The position numbers were made by a program, and so were the translations under genes. Source: Lachnospiraceae bacterium (lineage in GTDB: Bacteria > Bacillota > Clostridia > Lachnospirales > Lachnospiraceae). From it: a DNA stretch of 64,000 nucleotides. This document shows positions 37,026 through 46,294 of this stretch, piece after piece; positions within the stretch are counted from its first letter, which is position 1, and every line of letters begins with the position of its first letter. The notes under the pieces are model-generated. The model had not been told where the DNA came from and made no database searches. It saw only the letters and a program-made list of their open reading frames with translations. The stretch lies in NCBI GenBank assembly GCA_017539565.1, contig JAFYCS010000023.1, positions 1-64,000 on the forward strand. The letters are read 5' to 3'.

Positions 37026-39584
37026 TTATTTCAGTCCGTTCGTCTCTTTAAAGTTTGCTATACAGATATTATAATCTGCTTCAGTCACCCTGCCCAGAGG
37101 ATCGATATACTGCTGCTCCTTCGTGCTGCCCGGAGCTCCCTTGCCCGGCAGTATAAGCCAGGTCTCAGCCCAGCACATCGGCTCCCAGTGCCAGAAATCG
37201 ATAGACAGATAATCAAGATAATCATCGGTACGTCCAAAGTCTATAGACCTTTTCAAACCGGTAGTGGTCTCTGCATATCTCATCAGCATCCACATGAAAT
37301 CCTGTCTGGTAATGTAAGCATCGGGAGCGAAGGTATCATCCAACACATAAGGGAAACCGGCCAGCATTCTCTTGCTATCCGCCCAAAGCAGCGCATTCTC
37401 ATACTTATGCCCTTTTACATCGGTAAATCTGGTCTTTTTAGAGCTCACCTTAGGTTTACCCGCAAACTCGTATAATTTCTGAATAACTTCAGCTCGTGTA
37501 AGGAAGCTGCTTTCATCCGCTCCGGCGTCCGAATAAGGGTATGGATCCAGTGACGGAAGCGTATATCCCTTTGGATCGGTACTTAAAGTCACCACATCAT
37601 CAAAGCAGATGAAGAATAAGCTGTCCAATCCTTGATCATCACCTGTTGTGGAATCATCCCAGTCAAAGTCTATGGTCCAGGAATGTATAGGTTTTCCAAG
37701 CTGAGATTCATTTCTTTTAACACCTTCATTATAAGCTCGAACAAGGAAAGGATTCTGGCCTATATCCAGTTTTGTCATACTGCTGTTACCAAAGGCCTGC
37801 AGGAAATGCATATAGTGGTTATTTGACAGGTCTATGGTTTCAATAGGGCAGCATTCACATATCAGGATCTCCAGCTTGGGATTATTTGAAACATCAAGGC
37901 TCTTAAGCTCACCGTTATACGCACAGTTTAACTTGAATAATTCCGGATTATGGCTAAGATCCAGATCTGTTATTCCGTTAGCTGCACAGTTATAATACTG
38001 AAGTTCGGGACATTTGCTTAAATCAATAGCTCCAAGTCTCTGTTCCTGAGGGGTCTTTGCATTGATCACATTATCCCATACATCCAGACGCTTCATCTTG
38101 GGACATACAGTCACATCCAGCTCGGTCAAGTGATTCTTGAAAGCATCCAGATGCGCCAGTTTAGGACAATAGCTAAGATCCAGTTCCGTAAGCTCACATG
38201 TTCCGCAGGTAAGATGCTCCAGTTCACGGCAGTTAGACAGATCGAGTTCCTTTATAGGATTTGTATTGCACTCGATAAACGCCATCTTCGGAGTATTTGA
38301 AAAATCCAGCTCGGTCAGTTTGCAGTCAAAGCAATATACCCACAACAGCTCGTGATTATGAGACATATCCAGCTCAGTCAAAGGATTATTTGAACACCAG
38401 ATACCGGTAAGCTCAACATTCTTACTGATATCCAGGCTGGAAATTTCATTGTCTTTTATCCACAGGCCTACAAGCTCGGGGAAATATTCTATTCCCTTAA
38501 CAGACTTTACTCCTGCACCTTCACAATCGACATTCCTTATATAGAATATCTCTTCCTCAGACAGGATACCGTTACCGTCCTTGTCATACTGACGTCCGCT
38601 GATGATCTTTCTGAAAACAGCATCCGGGAAATGTTCTTTATCGATCTTAATTGCAACGATCTCCGGTTTCTCGGGGTTATCGGGGCCGGTAGGTTCAGCA
38701 GGTCCTGTGGGCTCAGCGGGGCCGGTAGGTTCAGCAGGTCCTGTGGGCTCAGCGGGGCCGGTAGGTTCAGCAGGTCCGGTGGGCTCAGCGGGACCGGTAG
38801 GCTCTGCAGGTCCGGTGGGCTCTGCGGGACCGGTAGGTTCTGCAGGTCCGGTGGGTTCTGCCGGTCCGGTAGGCTCTGCGGGTCCTGTAGGCTCTGCGGG
38901 TCCTGTAGGCTCTGCGGGACCGGTAGGCTCTATTCCATCCTTGGGGATAGTATCAACTATGGAAAAATACATTCTTGCAGCCTTTTTACCTGCTGCAGAA
39001 TTCAGCTTGCTGACAGCTTTTTTGAAACGTGTAAGATTCTTTCCCTTAAGACCCACCGCTTTAGCTGCGGATTTCTTGACTTTGGCCTTTACACGAAAGT
39101 ATGATTTGGAACCGGTCTTTTTGTTTTTATATTCGGTAAACTTCCATTCGATAACATTACTCAGATCAACGGAATCTACTCCCAGCAGATCACAGGCCAC
39201 ATCATTAAGATCATTGCATTTGACCTCTGCATCCAGGTCTGTGCCGGCTTTGATCTTTCTGTTGCAAAACTGAACTACGGTGTAATAGGATACTTCTGCA
39301 CTGATAGTATAAGGAACTTTGTTGATCGTGAAAGATTTTGATGTGATAGTTTTCTCATCATCACTGGTCTTGTCGATAATGGCCGGAGCCTGAGGTGCTT
39401 TGGCTGTTACATCCTCATAGATATCATCACCGTCAAAGTCATACTCCTCATATGACTCTTCATCTTCCTCAACAGACACCTCTTCACTTACGGTCACATC
39501 TGCATCGTCTGATGCCAGAACAGGTTGTAGATCTCCGATGAGCATTACGACTGATAGCAATCCTGCCAGCAGTTTTTTCTTCAT
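37026..39584 (-). CDS. Secreted leucine-rich-repeat protein with SLH anchor and EPTGPA linker
   Basis: An 852-residue exported protein. A signal peptide (to about residue 25) is followed by an acidic stretch, a helical Lys-rich region (about 50-210), and a linker of 14 hexapeptides EPTGPA (219-302). An internalin-like LRR domain follows (about 310-620), built of units such as LDLSNCRELEHLTCG and LDVSNNPKLEILICE. The C terminus (about 690-850) resembles S-layer homology modules (FLTRAEVIQKLYEFAG, AYITRQDFMWMLMRYAE), suggesting binding to pyruvylated wall polymers. The likely role is surface adhesion or polymer binding. The ATG at 39584 follows GGGAGG. It stands alone between its own promoter and terminator. 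Confidence 0.88.
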   Translation of the reverse strand: MKKKLLAGLLSVVMLIGDLQPVLASDDADVTVSEEVSVEEDEESYEEYDFDGDDIYEDVTAKAPQAPAIIDKTSDDEKTITSKSFTINKVPYTISAEVSYYTVVQFCNRKIKAGTDLDAEVKCNDLNDVACDLLGVDSVDLSNVIEWKFTEYKNKKTGSKSYFRVKAKVKKSAAKAVGLKGKNLTRFKKAVSKLNSAAGKKAARMYFSIVDTIPKDGIEPTGPAEPTGPAEPTGPAEPTGPAEPTGPAEPTGPAEPTGPAEPTGPAEPTGPAEPTGPAEPTGPAEPTGPAEPTGPAEPTGPDNPEKPEIVAIKIDKEHFPDAVFRKIISGRQYDKDGNGILSEEEIFYIRNVDCEGAGVKSVKGIEYFPELVGLWIKDNEISSLDISKNVELTGIWCSNNPLTELDMSHNHELLWVYCFDCKLTELDFSNTPKMAFIECNTNPIKELDLSNCRELEHLTCGTCELTELDLSYCPKLAHLDAFKNHLTELDVTVCPKMKRLDVWDNVINAKTPQEQRLGAIDLSKCPELQYYNCAANGITDLDLSHNPELFKLNCAYNGELKSLDVSNNPKLEILICECCPIETIDLSNNHYMHFLQAFGNSSMTKLDIGQNPFLVRAYNEGVKRNESQLGKPIHSWTIDFDWDDSTTGDDQGLDSLFFICFDDVVTLSTDPKGYTLPSLDPYPYSDAGADESSFLTRAEVIQKLYEFAGKPKVSSKKTRFTDVKGHKYENALLWADSKRMLAGFPYVLDDTFAPDAYITRQDFMWMLMRYAETTTGLKRSIDFGRTDDYLDYLSIDFWHWEPMCWAETWLILPGKGAPGSTKEQQYIDPLGRVTEADYNICIANFKETNGLK
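38679..38930 (-). repeat. 14-copy 18-bp tandem repeat coding (EPTGPA)n
   Basis: Fourteen in-frame 18-base units encode thirteen EPTGPA plus a final EPTGPD. Toward the C-terminal side two slightly different DNA units alternate (ggtcctgtgggctcagc and ggggccggtaggttcagca), giving a 36-base higher-order period. The region is likely unstable in length between strains. Confidence 0.92.
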
Positions 39585-39638
39585 TGGTTTAACCTCCCTC
39601 GTTTTACAGCAGATAGTCTCTGCCCAATATACGTGGCA

Positions 39639-39668
39639 ATTTTACCACAGCTGTTGTTTGCAAAACAA
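39639..39668 (-). promoter_or_regulatory. Promoter of LRR/SLH gene
   Basis: On the minus strand, TTGTTT (39663-39668), 18-base spacer, TAAAAT (39639-39644) preceded by TGG. It resembles the C1A protease promoter at 18046. The predicted leader is about 48 bases and holds the GGGAGG site. Confidence 0.7.
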
Positions 39669-39717
39669 TAAAGAGGTAATGAATGAATACTTTTTTGTCA
39701 TAAGCAGGCCCGGCCGG

Positions 39718-41988
39718 CTATTTTAAAACCAGCCGTCCATATTCTTCTTTCAGGATATCATATGATTGCTTAAGACGTTCATGATATGCAGGAACATCCC
39801 AGTTATCCCAGGTATAAGGCTGCATTCCGCTGTACTGTTCCCCGCTCATTATCCCCAGGTATATCTCATCTACATTGATACCGCCCAGATCATTCTGTTC
39901 CCAGAAATCCCATTCCACTTCTTTGGAGCTGGGATCACGGAAGCTTAACAGCCCCCACGCCAGTCTCAACTCGATAAAATCGCTTCCATAGCACATATCC
40001 GCAAGGGAATCATATTCCTCTGAAGCAGGATCGGCATTTCCGTATCGGAGCAGTCCGGTGTCCATGCGCTCGGCATCACGCCACTCTTCCGTAGTCGGGA
40101 TCCACTGCGTACGGTTCATACACAGGTAGATCGGAATGAATTCCGCACTTTCGGGATCATCATATCCGGTGGTATTAAGGAGATTGTCATATTCGCCAAA
40201 GGTAAATGCATACCGGTCATAGTATTTATGTACCAGGAGTGTACTGTCTTCTTTGCCGTTCAGACACAGCATAAAGTCGGCATCACGGTCAAGCTCTTTA
40301 TCCTTATATGCATTATGCCCCGAAAGCGGGGTTGTATCGAATGGGATCAATATACGGTCAGTCTGATTACCGCTCTTTGGCAGTGCCTTTACGCCTTTTA
40401 CGCACAGATACAGGTATCGTTCATCTTTCTTTACATATAACTTAAGTCCGTCAGCTTCAGCCAGCGGCTTTTCATCTTCCCAGTCTTCAAAATCACCGTC
40501 TATCAGGACATCCATACGTTCTGTCCCCGGATCAAAGCTCAGCAGTCCGAAGTTCTGCTCACTGGTCTGTATATCACTCCAGAAAGGCCGTCTGTCTGAA
40601 TCGGTATAATCCATGGTATTCCAGGTACGCTTAAACCATTCGTCCTGCCATGCAAAAACCAGCCCTCCGCAATAACCGCAGTCAAATATATCCTGAGCCA
40701 TAGAGCTTAACGCTTCACCCTGTTCCTTTTCCGTTAAATGTCCCTGATCATAATGGGTATATCTGTTCTGATGAGTACAGCCGCGCGAAGTGGGCACTCC
40801 AAACTCTGCTACCAGCACAGGGATATCATGCAGGTTTATAAGATCTTTAAGATAAGCCTTATAGGTATTTATACTTCCGCTCTCATCCTTATAAGACGTA
40901 TATTTATCGGAAAGCATCATAAAGTCCGGATAATACGGATATACATGATAGCTGGCGAATATCCCGGGCACAAACTTTTCCGTAGGTTTGATATGTTCAA
41001 CGTTAATACTAACAGCATCTTCCATCTCAAAAAGCGGTTCTTCGGGATGGCTCATCTCATCAGCCGTAGGCCAGTTTGACCAGCTGACCGGCCGCTGCAT
41101 ACCGTACTTTTCTGTTTCGTATTTTATGGTCTCGTCACCAAGCCTTGCCAGGAATGCATGAAAAGCATCCGAATCCCTGACAGTCAGATATTCTCCTTCG
41201 TAGGAAGTGATCTCAGGGTAGAGATCATTGGTAGTCCCGACAAAATATGCGTCGGATTCGATACCAAGGATCCAGCCTATAACATAGTCTGCCACATCAG
41301 CTGTATATGTCCCCGATGCCCTTCCGGGACGCGGTTCGATCACGCAGTCACCGTGTATTATATCTATCTGTTCCTTAGCTTCTTCAACCGCATAATCTAT
41401 TACGTCATACGCATCGCCGGTCTCTATGATCTTATCCTCATCATACCAGACGCCCATCATCAGATAGAGTTTCTTTTCGGAAAGAGCGTTGTATTCATAA
41501 AACGCGTTGTAAAATTCCGGCTTCATCGTGGTATATATACGTATACAATTACAGTTCATATCTGATATCTCATCAAACCAGCGCAGATAAGTCTCCCTGC
41601 TTATGCCAAGTTCCCCCGGAAAGTAACCCGGCGTTCCTGAGCCGATGTTCACACCGTTAAGATACGTGGGAACAAATTCATTGCCGTCATAGACCGTAAG
41701 ATATTTACCATCAACCGTATATGCATAATCAACGCCATTTGCCGTATCTTTATATACCGGCTGCGGATATTTACTTTCTATATTTAAGACCACCGTTTCC
41801 TCCGGAACGGTATCATCCTGTTCCGGTATCTTTTCGTTATTTTCCGATACACTATCCCCGCTGACAGCCCAGATTGCCGGATCACTGCCCGCATCCGTAT
41901 CTTCTGCACCTTCTCCCCCGTTACATGCTGCAAGCATCATTAGCGGCAGTATTACAGCAGGTATCCTTTTGATACCCTTAAGCTCCAT
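39718..41988 (-). CDS. TIM-barrel glycosidase-like lipoprotein (GH clan A-like)
   Basis: A 756-residue lipoprotein: the signal peptide ends in the lipobox LMMLAAC. The catalytic-like domain (about residues 85-500) begins YLNGVNIGSGTPGYFPG and includes CNCIRIYTTMKPEFYNAFYEYN, GWILGIESDAYF (Glu244) and VLVAEFGVPTSRG (Glu395). These are placed as acid/base and nucleophile are in clan GH-A barrels of the GH2/GH5 type. About 250 residues of beta-rich sequence follow (YLYLCVKG). The substrate is unknown. I start at the ATG at 41988; a TTG two codons upstream is closer to GGAGG. It has its own promoter, divergent from the membrane-protein gene at 42152. Confidence 0.8.
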   Translation of the reverse strand: MELKGIKRIPAVILPLMMLAACNGGEGAEDTDAGSDPAIWAVSGDSVSENNEKIPEQDDTVPEETVVLNIESKYPQPVYKDTANGVDYAYTVDGKYLTVYDGNEFVPTYLNGVNIGSGTPGYFPGELGISRETYLRWFDEISDMNCNCIRIYTTMKPEFYNAFYEYNALSEKKLYLMMGVWYDEDKIIETGDAYDVIDYAVEEAKEQIDIIHGDCVIEPRPGRASGTYTADVADYVIGWILGIESDAYFVGTTNDLYPEITSYEGEYLTVRDSDAFHAFLARLGDETIKYETEKYGMQRPVSWSNWPTADEMSHPEEPLFEMEDAVSINVEHIKPTEKFVPGIFASYHVYPYYPDFMMLSDKYTSYKDESGSINTYKAYLKDLINLHDIPVLVAEFGVPTSRGCTHQNRYTHYDQGHLTEKEQGEALSSMAQDIFDCGYCGGLVFAWQDEWFKRTWNTMDYTDSDRRPFWSDIQTSEQNFGLLSFDPGTERMDVLIDGDFEDWEDEKPLAEADGLKLYVKKDERYLYLCVKGVKALPKSGNQTDRILIPFDTTPLSGHNAYKDKELDRDADFMLCLNGKEDSTLLVHKYYDRYAFTFGEYDNLLNTTGYDDPESAEFIPIYLCMNRTQWIPTTEEWRDAERMDTGLLRYGNADPASEEYDSLADMCYGSDFIELRLAWGLLSFRDPSSKEVEWDFWEQNDLGGINVDEIYLGIMSGEQYSGMQPYTWDNWDVPAYHERLKQSYDILKEEYGRLVLK

Positions 41989-42023
41989 CTTCAACAGTCC
42001 TCCGTATCAAAAATCAATACTAA

Positions 42024-42052
42024 ACAATATCACAATTACTTATCCTGTTCAA
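42024..42052 (-). promoter_or_regulatory. Promoter of glycosidase-like lipoprotein gene
   Basis: On the minus strand, TTGAAC (42047-42052), 17-base spacer, TATTGT (42024-42029) preceded by TGA. The predicted leader is about 30 bases with a CGGAGGA site. Confidence 0.72.
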
Positions 42053-42093
42053 GTTCATGATAATACGGACTAACTGCCGCGAATATGAACCGA

Positions 42094-42122
42094 TAGACAA
42101 AATGCCGGCGTTATCGTAAAAT
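42094..42122 (+). promoter_or_regulatory. Promoter of membrane/helical-repeat gene
   Basis: TAGACA (42094-42099), 17-base spacer, TAAAAT (42117-42122). The gene starts at 42152 behind AAGGAGGG. This one lacks the TGn extension seen at most other promoters in the window. Confidence 0.68.
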
Positions 42123-42151
42123 GTTACCATCTGTTATAAGGAGGGATCGTT

Positions 42152-43039
42152 ATGAAGCTTAATTATGCCCAGAAAATGTCTTTGATTTCTATTATATTAA
42201 CGTGGCCCCTGCTCATTGCCTTTACGTATTTTATCATCGATATCCTTCATTATGATCTGTTGCAGGATATGAACGGCGGGCTCAGATTTCTTATCATCGC
42301 ACTTTTTTCTCTTTTTATAGCAGCTCTTTCCACGCTTACCATCGGTATTTTTTCGCCACTTGCCAAAAATCAGAATATCATAATGACAGAACTTGAACAG
42401 AACGGTTATACCGAACGCTTCTTTGCTTTATCCGAGCAGGAAATACAGCGTATAATCTCTAAGGGACGTGTATATAAGGATTACCGTTATTTCAGTCAGT
42501 ACGTAAGATACCAGGCTGACGGTTATCTTTTACTTAATAATGTAAATGCCGCTGTGGAAAGCATCTCACGCACCAACCTCCCTGACATGCAGGCACATCT
42601 GAAAAAAATAGAAACAAATGCTTTTCTTGGATACTTCGATGTCCAGATGGCCATCAGCGAAGAACTCAGGAACCCGGCACGGGCAAATGCCGTTATGCAG
42701 GACGCTGCCCCCTATATGCAGAAGTCTTACGGCAAAGGTATTTATGGCGATGTGATGATCGACGAAATATATTTTTTGTATTACCTTACCCTCGGAGATA
42801 TTGATAGTGCATTCAATTATGCCCGGCACGCCCTCGGACGTTCAAATACTCCCATTCCTTTTTGCACATACATAGGAAATGCGCTTTTGGCAAAAGCCTG
42901 TACCCAGACCGGCCGTTTTGAAGAAGCCGAAGAATACATTTCTCTTGCAGAAAGCGCATGCAAATCTGCTCTCCAGAAGCAGATCATCGGACAGCTCCGT
43001 AATAAACTAAGCGTTGCCCGTGCCGCTTCGGAAACATGA
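42152..43039 (+). CDS. Two-pass membrane protein with helical-repeat (TPR-like) tail
   Basis: A 295-residue protein with two transmembrane segments (about residues 10-32 and 44-66) joined by a short loop, followed by a soluble helical region. The C-terminal part has TPR-like text (GDIDSAFNYARHALGRS, then GRFEEAEEYISLAESACKSA). I do not recognise a specific family. By topology both termini are probably cytoplasmic, so it would act as a membrane-bound scaffold. The ATG at 42152 follows a strong AAGGAGGG site. It converges on the diguanylate cyclase gene with a 22-base gap and no hairpin, so the 3' ends probably overlap as antisense. Confidence 0.78.
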   Translation: MKLNYAQKMSLISIILTWPLLIAFTYFIIDILHYDLLQDMNGGLRFLIIALFSLFIAALSTLTIGIFSPLAKNQNIIMTELEQNGYTERFFALSEQEIQRIISKGRVYKDYRYFSQYVRYQADGYLLLNNVNAAVESISRTNLPDMQAHLKKIETNAFLGYFDVQMAISEELRNPARANAVMQDAAPYMQKSYGKGIYGDVMIDEIYFLYYLTLGDIDSAFNYARHALGRSNTPIPFCTYIGNALLAKACTQTGRFEEAEEYISLAESACKSALQKQIIGQLRNKLSVARAASET

Positions 43040-43061
43040 TAATTGTCTTATCTTACCCTTC

Positions 43062-44360
43062 CTATCCGATCTTCACATTATTTCTTCCGTCAGACTTGGC
43101 ACGATACAGTGCACTGTCCATGCGTTCGAATGCTTTATCAAACTCATCATCTGCTGTAACTTCAGTAACACCTATACTGCAGGTCAGATGACCTATCTTT
43201 TCAAATTCAAACTCTTCAACTTTCTTCCTTATTTCTTCAGCCAGTTCTGCGGCTTCATCGATGGAAGCCTCATAGCAGACAACGGCAAATTCTTCACCAC
43301 CCCAGCGTCCCAGGACCGCATTTCTGCCTTCCAGCCCTTCTTTTATAACATTGGTGAAACTGATAAGAGTAACATCACCTGTTGAATGCCCGAATTCATC
43401 ATTGATCTTCTTAAAGAAATCGATATCCAGTATCATCATGGATGTTCTTGTATCATTTTTGCTTCTCTCAACGATAGCATTATTAAGCTCGGTCTCTATA
43501 CGTCCGTGGTTATAAACCGAAGTAAGAGAATCCACCGAAGCCAGCATCTCATATTTCTTCAGGGTCTTACGCAATTCAACGGAGTCTTCATGTATATTCT
43601 GTACCATAAACACGAAACGGTAGTCATCATCGTTATTTGTCTCGGCACGGCTGAAAATAAGCTTAACCCATATATACACGCCTTCCAGGTTCATCATCAT
43701 ACAGTCAAATGAGGCTGTCTGACCGGGGACATATTTTTTCTTAAGTATATCCGGATCCGTTTCCTCCAGGAACTGCGCCTGATACTCTTTAGCTATCATA
43801 TTGACGATCATCATACGCCATTCAGAGTACTTAAGCTGCTGGTTCATAACCTCACCGGATATCTCCGTCACACTTATGCTGCTGGTGGTATCCCTGACAA
43901 TATCAATATACATGGAGAACAGATAGATGTTCTGAATGGTATCTACTTTTTTATTCGTCAGATCCTCTTCGCGGTAAAGACTCTTATCAAGCTCGTCAAG
44001 GAAGAAGAGATAATAGTCCTCGGCGATCGGATAAACCATAAACTGGGTCACATGGATGATATCATCTATCATAAGATTAACGCGCCTGCTGTATTTATCC
44101 AGAAACTTCCCGGAAGTAGGCAGGAAAACAAGATAATCCTCTACTATTGCTTCAGAGCTGTTATGGAAGTGATACCATAACTTTTCTATAAGATCGTTAT
44201 AAGTCCAGTCATCCTGCAAAAATTCAGCAAAAATGCCTCTTTTTACCAGTACTTTAATACTGTTGGCTTTCGCATCCACGACAAGCACAGCTCCCACCTT
44301 ATCCTTATAAAGATCAAGCGCTTTTTCAAAAGAAAATGAATCAAGACTATATTCCGACAT
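43062..44360 (-). CDS. Diguanylate cyclase (GGDEF) with N-terminal sensory region
   Basis: A 432-residue protein. The GGDEF domain is at the C terminus (about residues 265-432): DSLTSVYNHGRIETEL, ILDIDFFKKINDEFGHSTGD, and the active-site motif GGEEF at 354-358, so it should make cyclic di-GMP. The allosteric RxxD site that normally precedes the motif is absent (it reads GRNAVLGRW), so product inhibition there is unlikely. The first 260 residues include a PAS-like segment (about 200-255, DCMMMNLEGVYIWVKL) and no transmembrane helix. The ATG at 44360 follows GGAGGGG; a longer reading to 44435 would contain this site. It has its own extended -10 promoter. Confidence 0.92.
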   Translation of the reverse strand: MSEYSLDSFSFEKALDLYKDKVGAVLVVDAKANSIKVLVKRGIFAEFLQDDWTYNDLIEKLWYHFHNSSEAIVEDYLVFLPTSGKFLDKYSRRVNLMIDDIIHVTQFMVYPIAEDYYLFFLDELDKSLYREEDLTNKKVDTIQNIYLFSMYIDIVRDTTSSISVTEISGEVMNQQLKYSEWRMMIVNMIAKEYQAQFLEETDPDILKKKYVPGQTASFDCMMMNLEGVYIWVKLIFSRAETNNDDDYRFVFMVQNIHEDSVELRKTLKKYEMLASVDSLTSVYNHGRIETELNNAIVERSKNDTRTSMMILDIDFFKKINDEFGHSTGDVTLISFTNVIKEGLEGRNAVLGRWGGEEFAVVCYEASIDEAAELAEEIRKKVEEFEFEKIGHLTCSIGVTEVTADDEFDKAFERMDSALYRAKSDGRNNVKIG

Positions 44361-44391
44361 GCTAACCCCTCCGCGGCAAATAATTGTGTAC

Positions 44392-44397
44392 ATTATA
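44392..44397 (-). promoter_or_regulatory. Extended -10 of GGDEF gene
   Basis: TATAAT on the minus strand preceded by TGG, about 32 bases before the ATG at 44360. No good -35 hexamer is seen at 17 bases, so this may depend on the TGn element. Confidence 0.6.
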
Positions 44398-44501
44398 CCA
44401 CATTCCCGTTTACTTATGTATACATATCTCCACAAAAAGTTTGATTAATGAAATACGTTCTGTATAACTGTAAAAACTATTATAATGATCGGATATCGCC
44501 G

Positions 44502-45176
44502 TCACTTAACTTTAAGTGTTTTCAGATAAGCCTTGTGTTCATCCGAAACCCTGTAGCTCTCAACAGCCTTTTGTATGGCTTTATTATGTGTCCAGGGCTC
44601 CAGGCTGTTATCTTCGATAAAACTTATGGTTTCGTCGTATCTTTTAGCAAGTGCCGTAGCAAAATACCAGGCTTTCATCATCTTAAGATAATAATCATCA
44701 CCTTTTTTCCCGGCGATCCACTTGGGATATTCTTCCTTAAAATCATCACCCAGATATTCGTTCATAAGTATCCTCATTCCGAATCTGGAAGTGTATACGT
44801 GGTCTGAATCTATCCATCTCTTCACATGTTTTACCAGCTTATCATGATGCTTTTTAAATACTGCAGGACTGGACTGATCACTTACAGGCCAGCAGTCTAC
44901 ATAAGGCAGGAAAGTGTCCACAGCCTTTATGCATTCATCAAAATCCTTTATAAGCGCTATCAAAAAGAAGTGTACCAGGTTCTCTTCATAATACCTGTGA
45001 GGCAGATCTTTCAGGAAATCTTCCGCCTCTTTGGTACCATATATCTCTTTGGCGATCTTTCTCATTTCAGGTGTTTTGACACCGATGATAGATTTCTTAG
45101 GGATATTCGGCACCAGATTTGCCTGAAAATCCCTGTACTCATCATTCTTAAATTCCTTTAATCTTTTGGATACCAT
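44502..45176 (-). CDS. DNA alkylation repair (AlkD-like) glycosylase
   Basis: A 224-residue all-helical protein of the AlkD/HEAT-like family that excises alkylated purines. Family text includes IIGVKTPEMRKIAKEIYG, ENLVHFFLIALIKDF, VDCWPVSDQSSP, YTSRFGMRILMNEYL and AWYFATALAKRYDE near the end. The conserved Trp and Asp that line the DNA pocket appear as CWPVSD and AWYFATALA. The ATG at 45176 follows GGAGGG. It lies 45 bases from the glycerol-1-phosphate dehydrogenase-like gene and is not obviously co-regulated with other repair genes. Length matches the family. Confidence 0.9.
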   Translation of the reverse strand: MVSKRLKEFKNDEYRDFQANLVPNIPKKSIIGVKTPEMRKIAKEIYGTKEAEDFLKDLPHRYYEENLVHFFLIALIKDFDECIKAVDTFLPYVDCWPVSDQSSPAVFKKHHDKLVKHVKRWIDSDHVYTSRFGMRILMNEYLGDDFKEEYPKWIAGKKGDDYYLKMMKAWYFATALAKRYDETISFIEDNSLEPWTHNKAIQKAVESYRVSDEHKAYLKTLKVK

Positions 45177-45221
45177 ATGTAACCCTCCGGCCGGTAATTA
45201 TCCTCTGATTCCCCGTAAATA

Positions 45222-46280
45222 TCAGAATTTTTCTTCCATCTGTCTGTAAATCTCTTTAAGCCGGTTATCACTCAGATCCGTCTCATTCAATATCGTATAA
45301 CGGTCTGCCCGGGTCGCAGCAGCCTGTTGCCACGCTTTTATGAATATCTCTTCCGTAACTTTATTGAGGGAAGGCTTAACAGGTATGCCGTACTGTCTGA
45401 TTATCTTTTCAACCTTTGCGGTATTCCTTCCCTGGAAGATGCATGCCGGATAACTTCCCATTGCAGTTGCTATACCGTGAGGCACATTGACCAGATCGGC
45501 AAAATCCTCTTCCAGCGCGTGGCAGAACAAATGCTCCGATCCGCTGCTGGGTCTGGAAGAACCTGCGATCTCCATTGCCAGCCCGCCCATTACCAGCGCA
45601 TTGGTCAGTCTCTGTATAAAATCCCTGCTCTTTAACTCCTCATTTTCAGTATATAAAATGCTGTCAAAAGCCATCCTGGATATCATATAGGCAAAGTCGT
45701 CAACACTGTCACCGTTCTTTTCATGGGCCAGCTTCCAGTCATATAAAGCCGTATACTTTGAGACCGTATCACCTATACCTGCCAGGAGCTGCCTGTCAGG
45801 TGCACTTTTTACAACATTTACATCTATGATTATCGCATCGGGTATGGTGCACTTAAAGCTCTTGCGCGCCCTGCCTTCGGTTCCCAGTACCGCTACGGGA
45901 GACGCCAGCGAATCATTTGATAAAGTAGTCGGTAATGACAGAAGCTGTGATTTGGATACAAAGGCTGCAAATTTAGCCAGATCAAGAACCGTCCCGCCGC
46001 CAAAACCTATCACCAGGGAGATATCGTTCATCGTGATATACTTTGCCAGAGCAACCGCGCTGTCATAATCAGCCTTCTGTATCAGATAAAGCTCACTCTT
46101 TGGAAAATCATGCATTATCTCATCCAGGATGCCCTGAAATATGCCTTTAAGGTTTTCCTCCGTCACCAGTATCACCTTAGATCTTTTCAGCCTCGGAAAC
46201 ACATCCTTCATGACACCGGGTATATCATTAAATACGCCTTCTTCAACAATCAGATGATACGGAAGTCTGAATCTGTTCAT
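45222..46280 (-). CDS. sn-Glycerol-1-phosphate dehydrogenase-like (iron/zinc alcohol dehydrogenase family)
   Basis: A 352-residue NAD(P)-dependent dehydrogenase of the EgsA/AraM type. The nucleotide loop is LVIGFGGGTVLDLAKF, then LPTTLSNDSLASPVAV, and the metal-binding motifs are AGIGDTVSK and SGSEHLFCHALE with a later VPHGIATAMG. In archaea this reaction makes the lipid backbone; bacterial relatives (AraM) make glycerol-1-phosphate for other lipids or wall polymers. Which applies here is unknown. The ATG at 46280 has an AAGGAGGAT site; a start at 46301 would lie ahead of it. It lies 14 bases after a small unknown gene, and no other lipid genes are nearby. Confidence 0.88.
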   Translation of the reverse strand: MNRFRLPYHLIVEEGVFNDIPGVMKDVFPRLKRSKVILVTEENLKGIFQGILDEIMHDFPKSELYLIQKADYDSAVALAKYITMNDISLVIGFGGGTVLDLAKFAAFVSKSQLLSLPTTLSNDSLASPVAVLGTEGRARKSFKCTIPDAIIIDVNVVKSAPDRQLLAGIGDTVSKYTALYDWKLAHEKNGDSVDDFAYMISRMAFDSILYTENEELKSRDFIQRLTNALVMGGLAMEIAGSSRPSSGSEHLFCHALEEDFADLVNVPHGIATAMGSYPACIFQGRNTAKVEKIIRQYGIPVKPSLNKVTEEIFIKAWQQAAATRADRYTILNETDLSDNRLKEIYRQMEEKF

Positions 46281-46294
46281 TATTATCCTCCTTT

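Noticed and set aside
38679..38930. Regular short repeats that might be a CRISPR array
   Set aside because: The 18-base units are contiguous with no spacers and are in frame in a coding gene.
38602..39273. Plus-strand frame with many GSAGPV repeats
   Set aside because: The complement of the EPTGPA repeat in the LRR/SLH gene; repeats keep every frame open.
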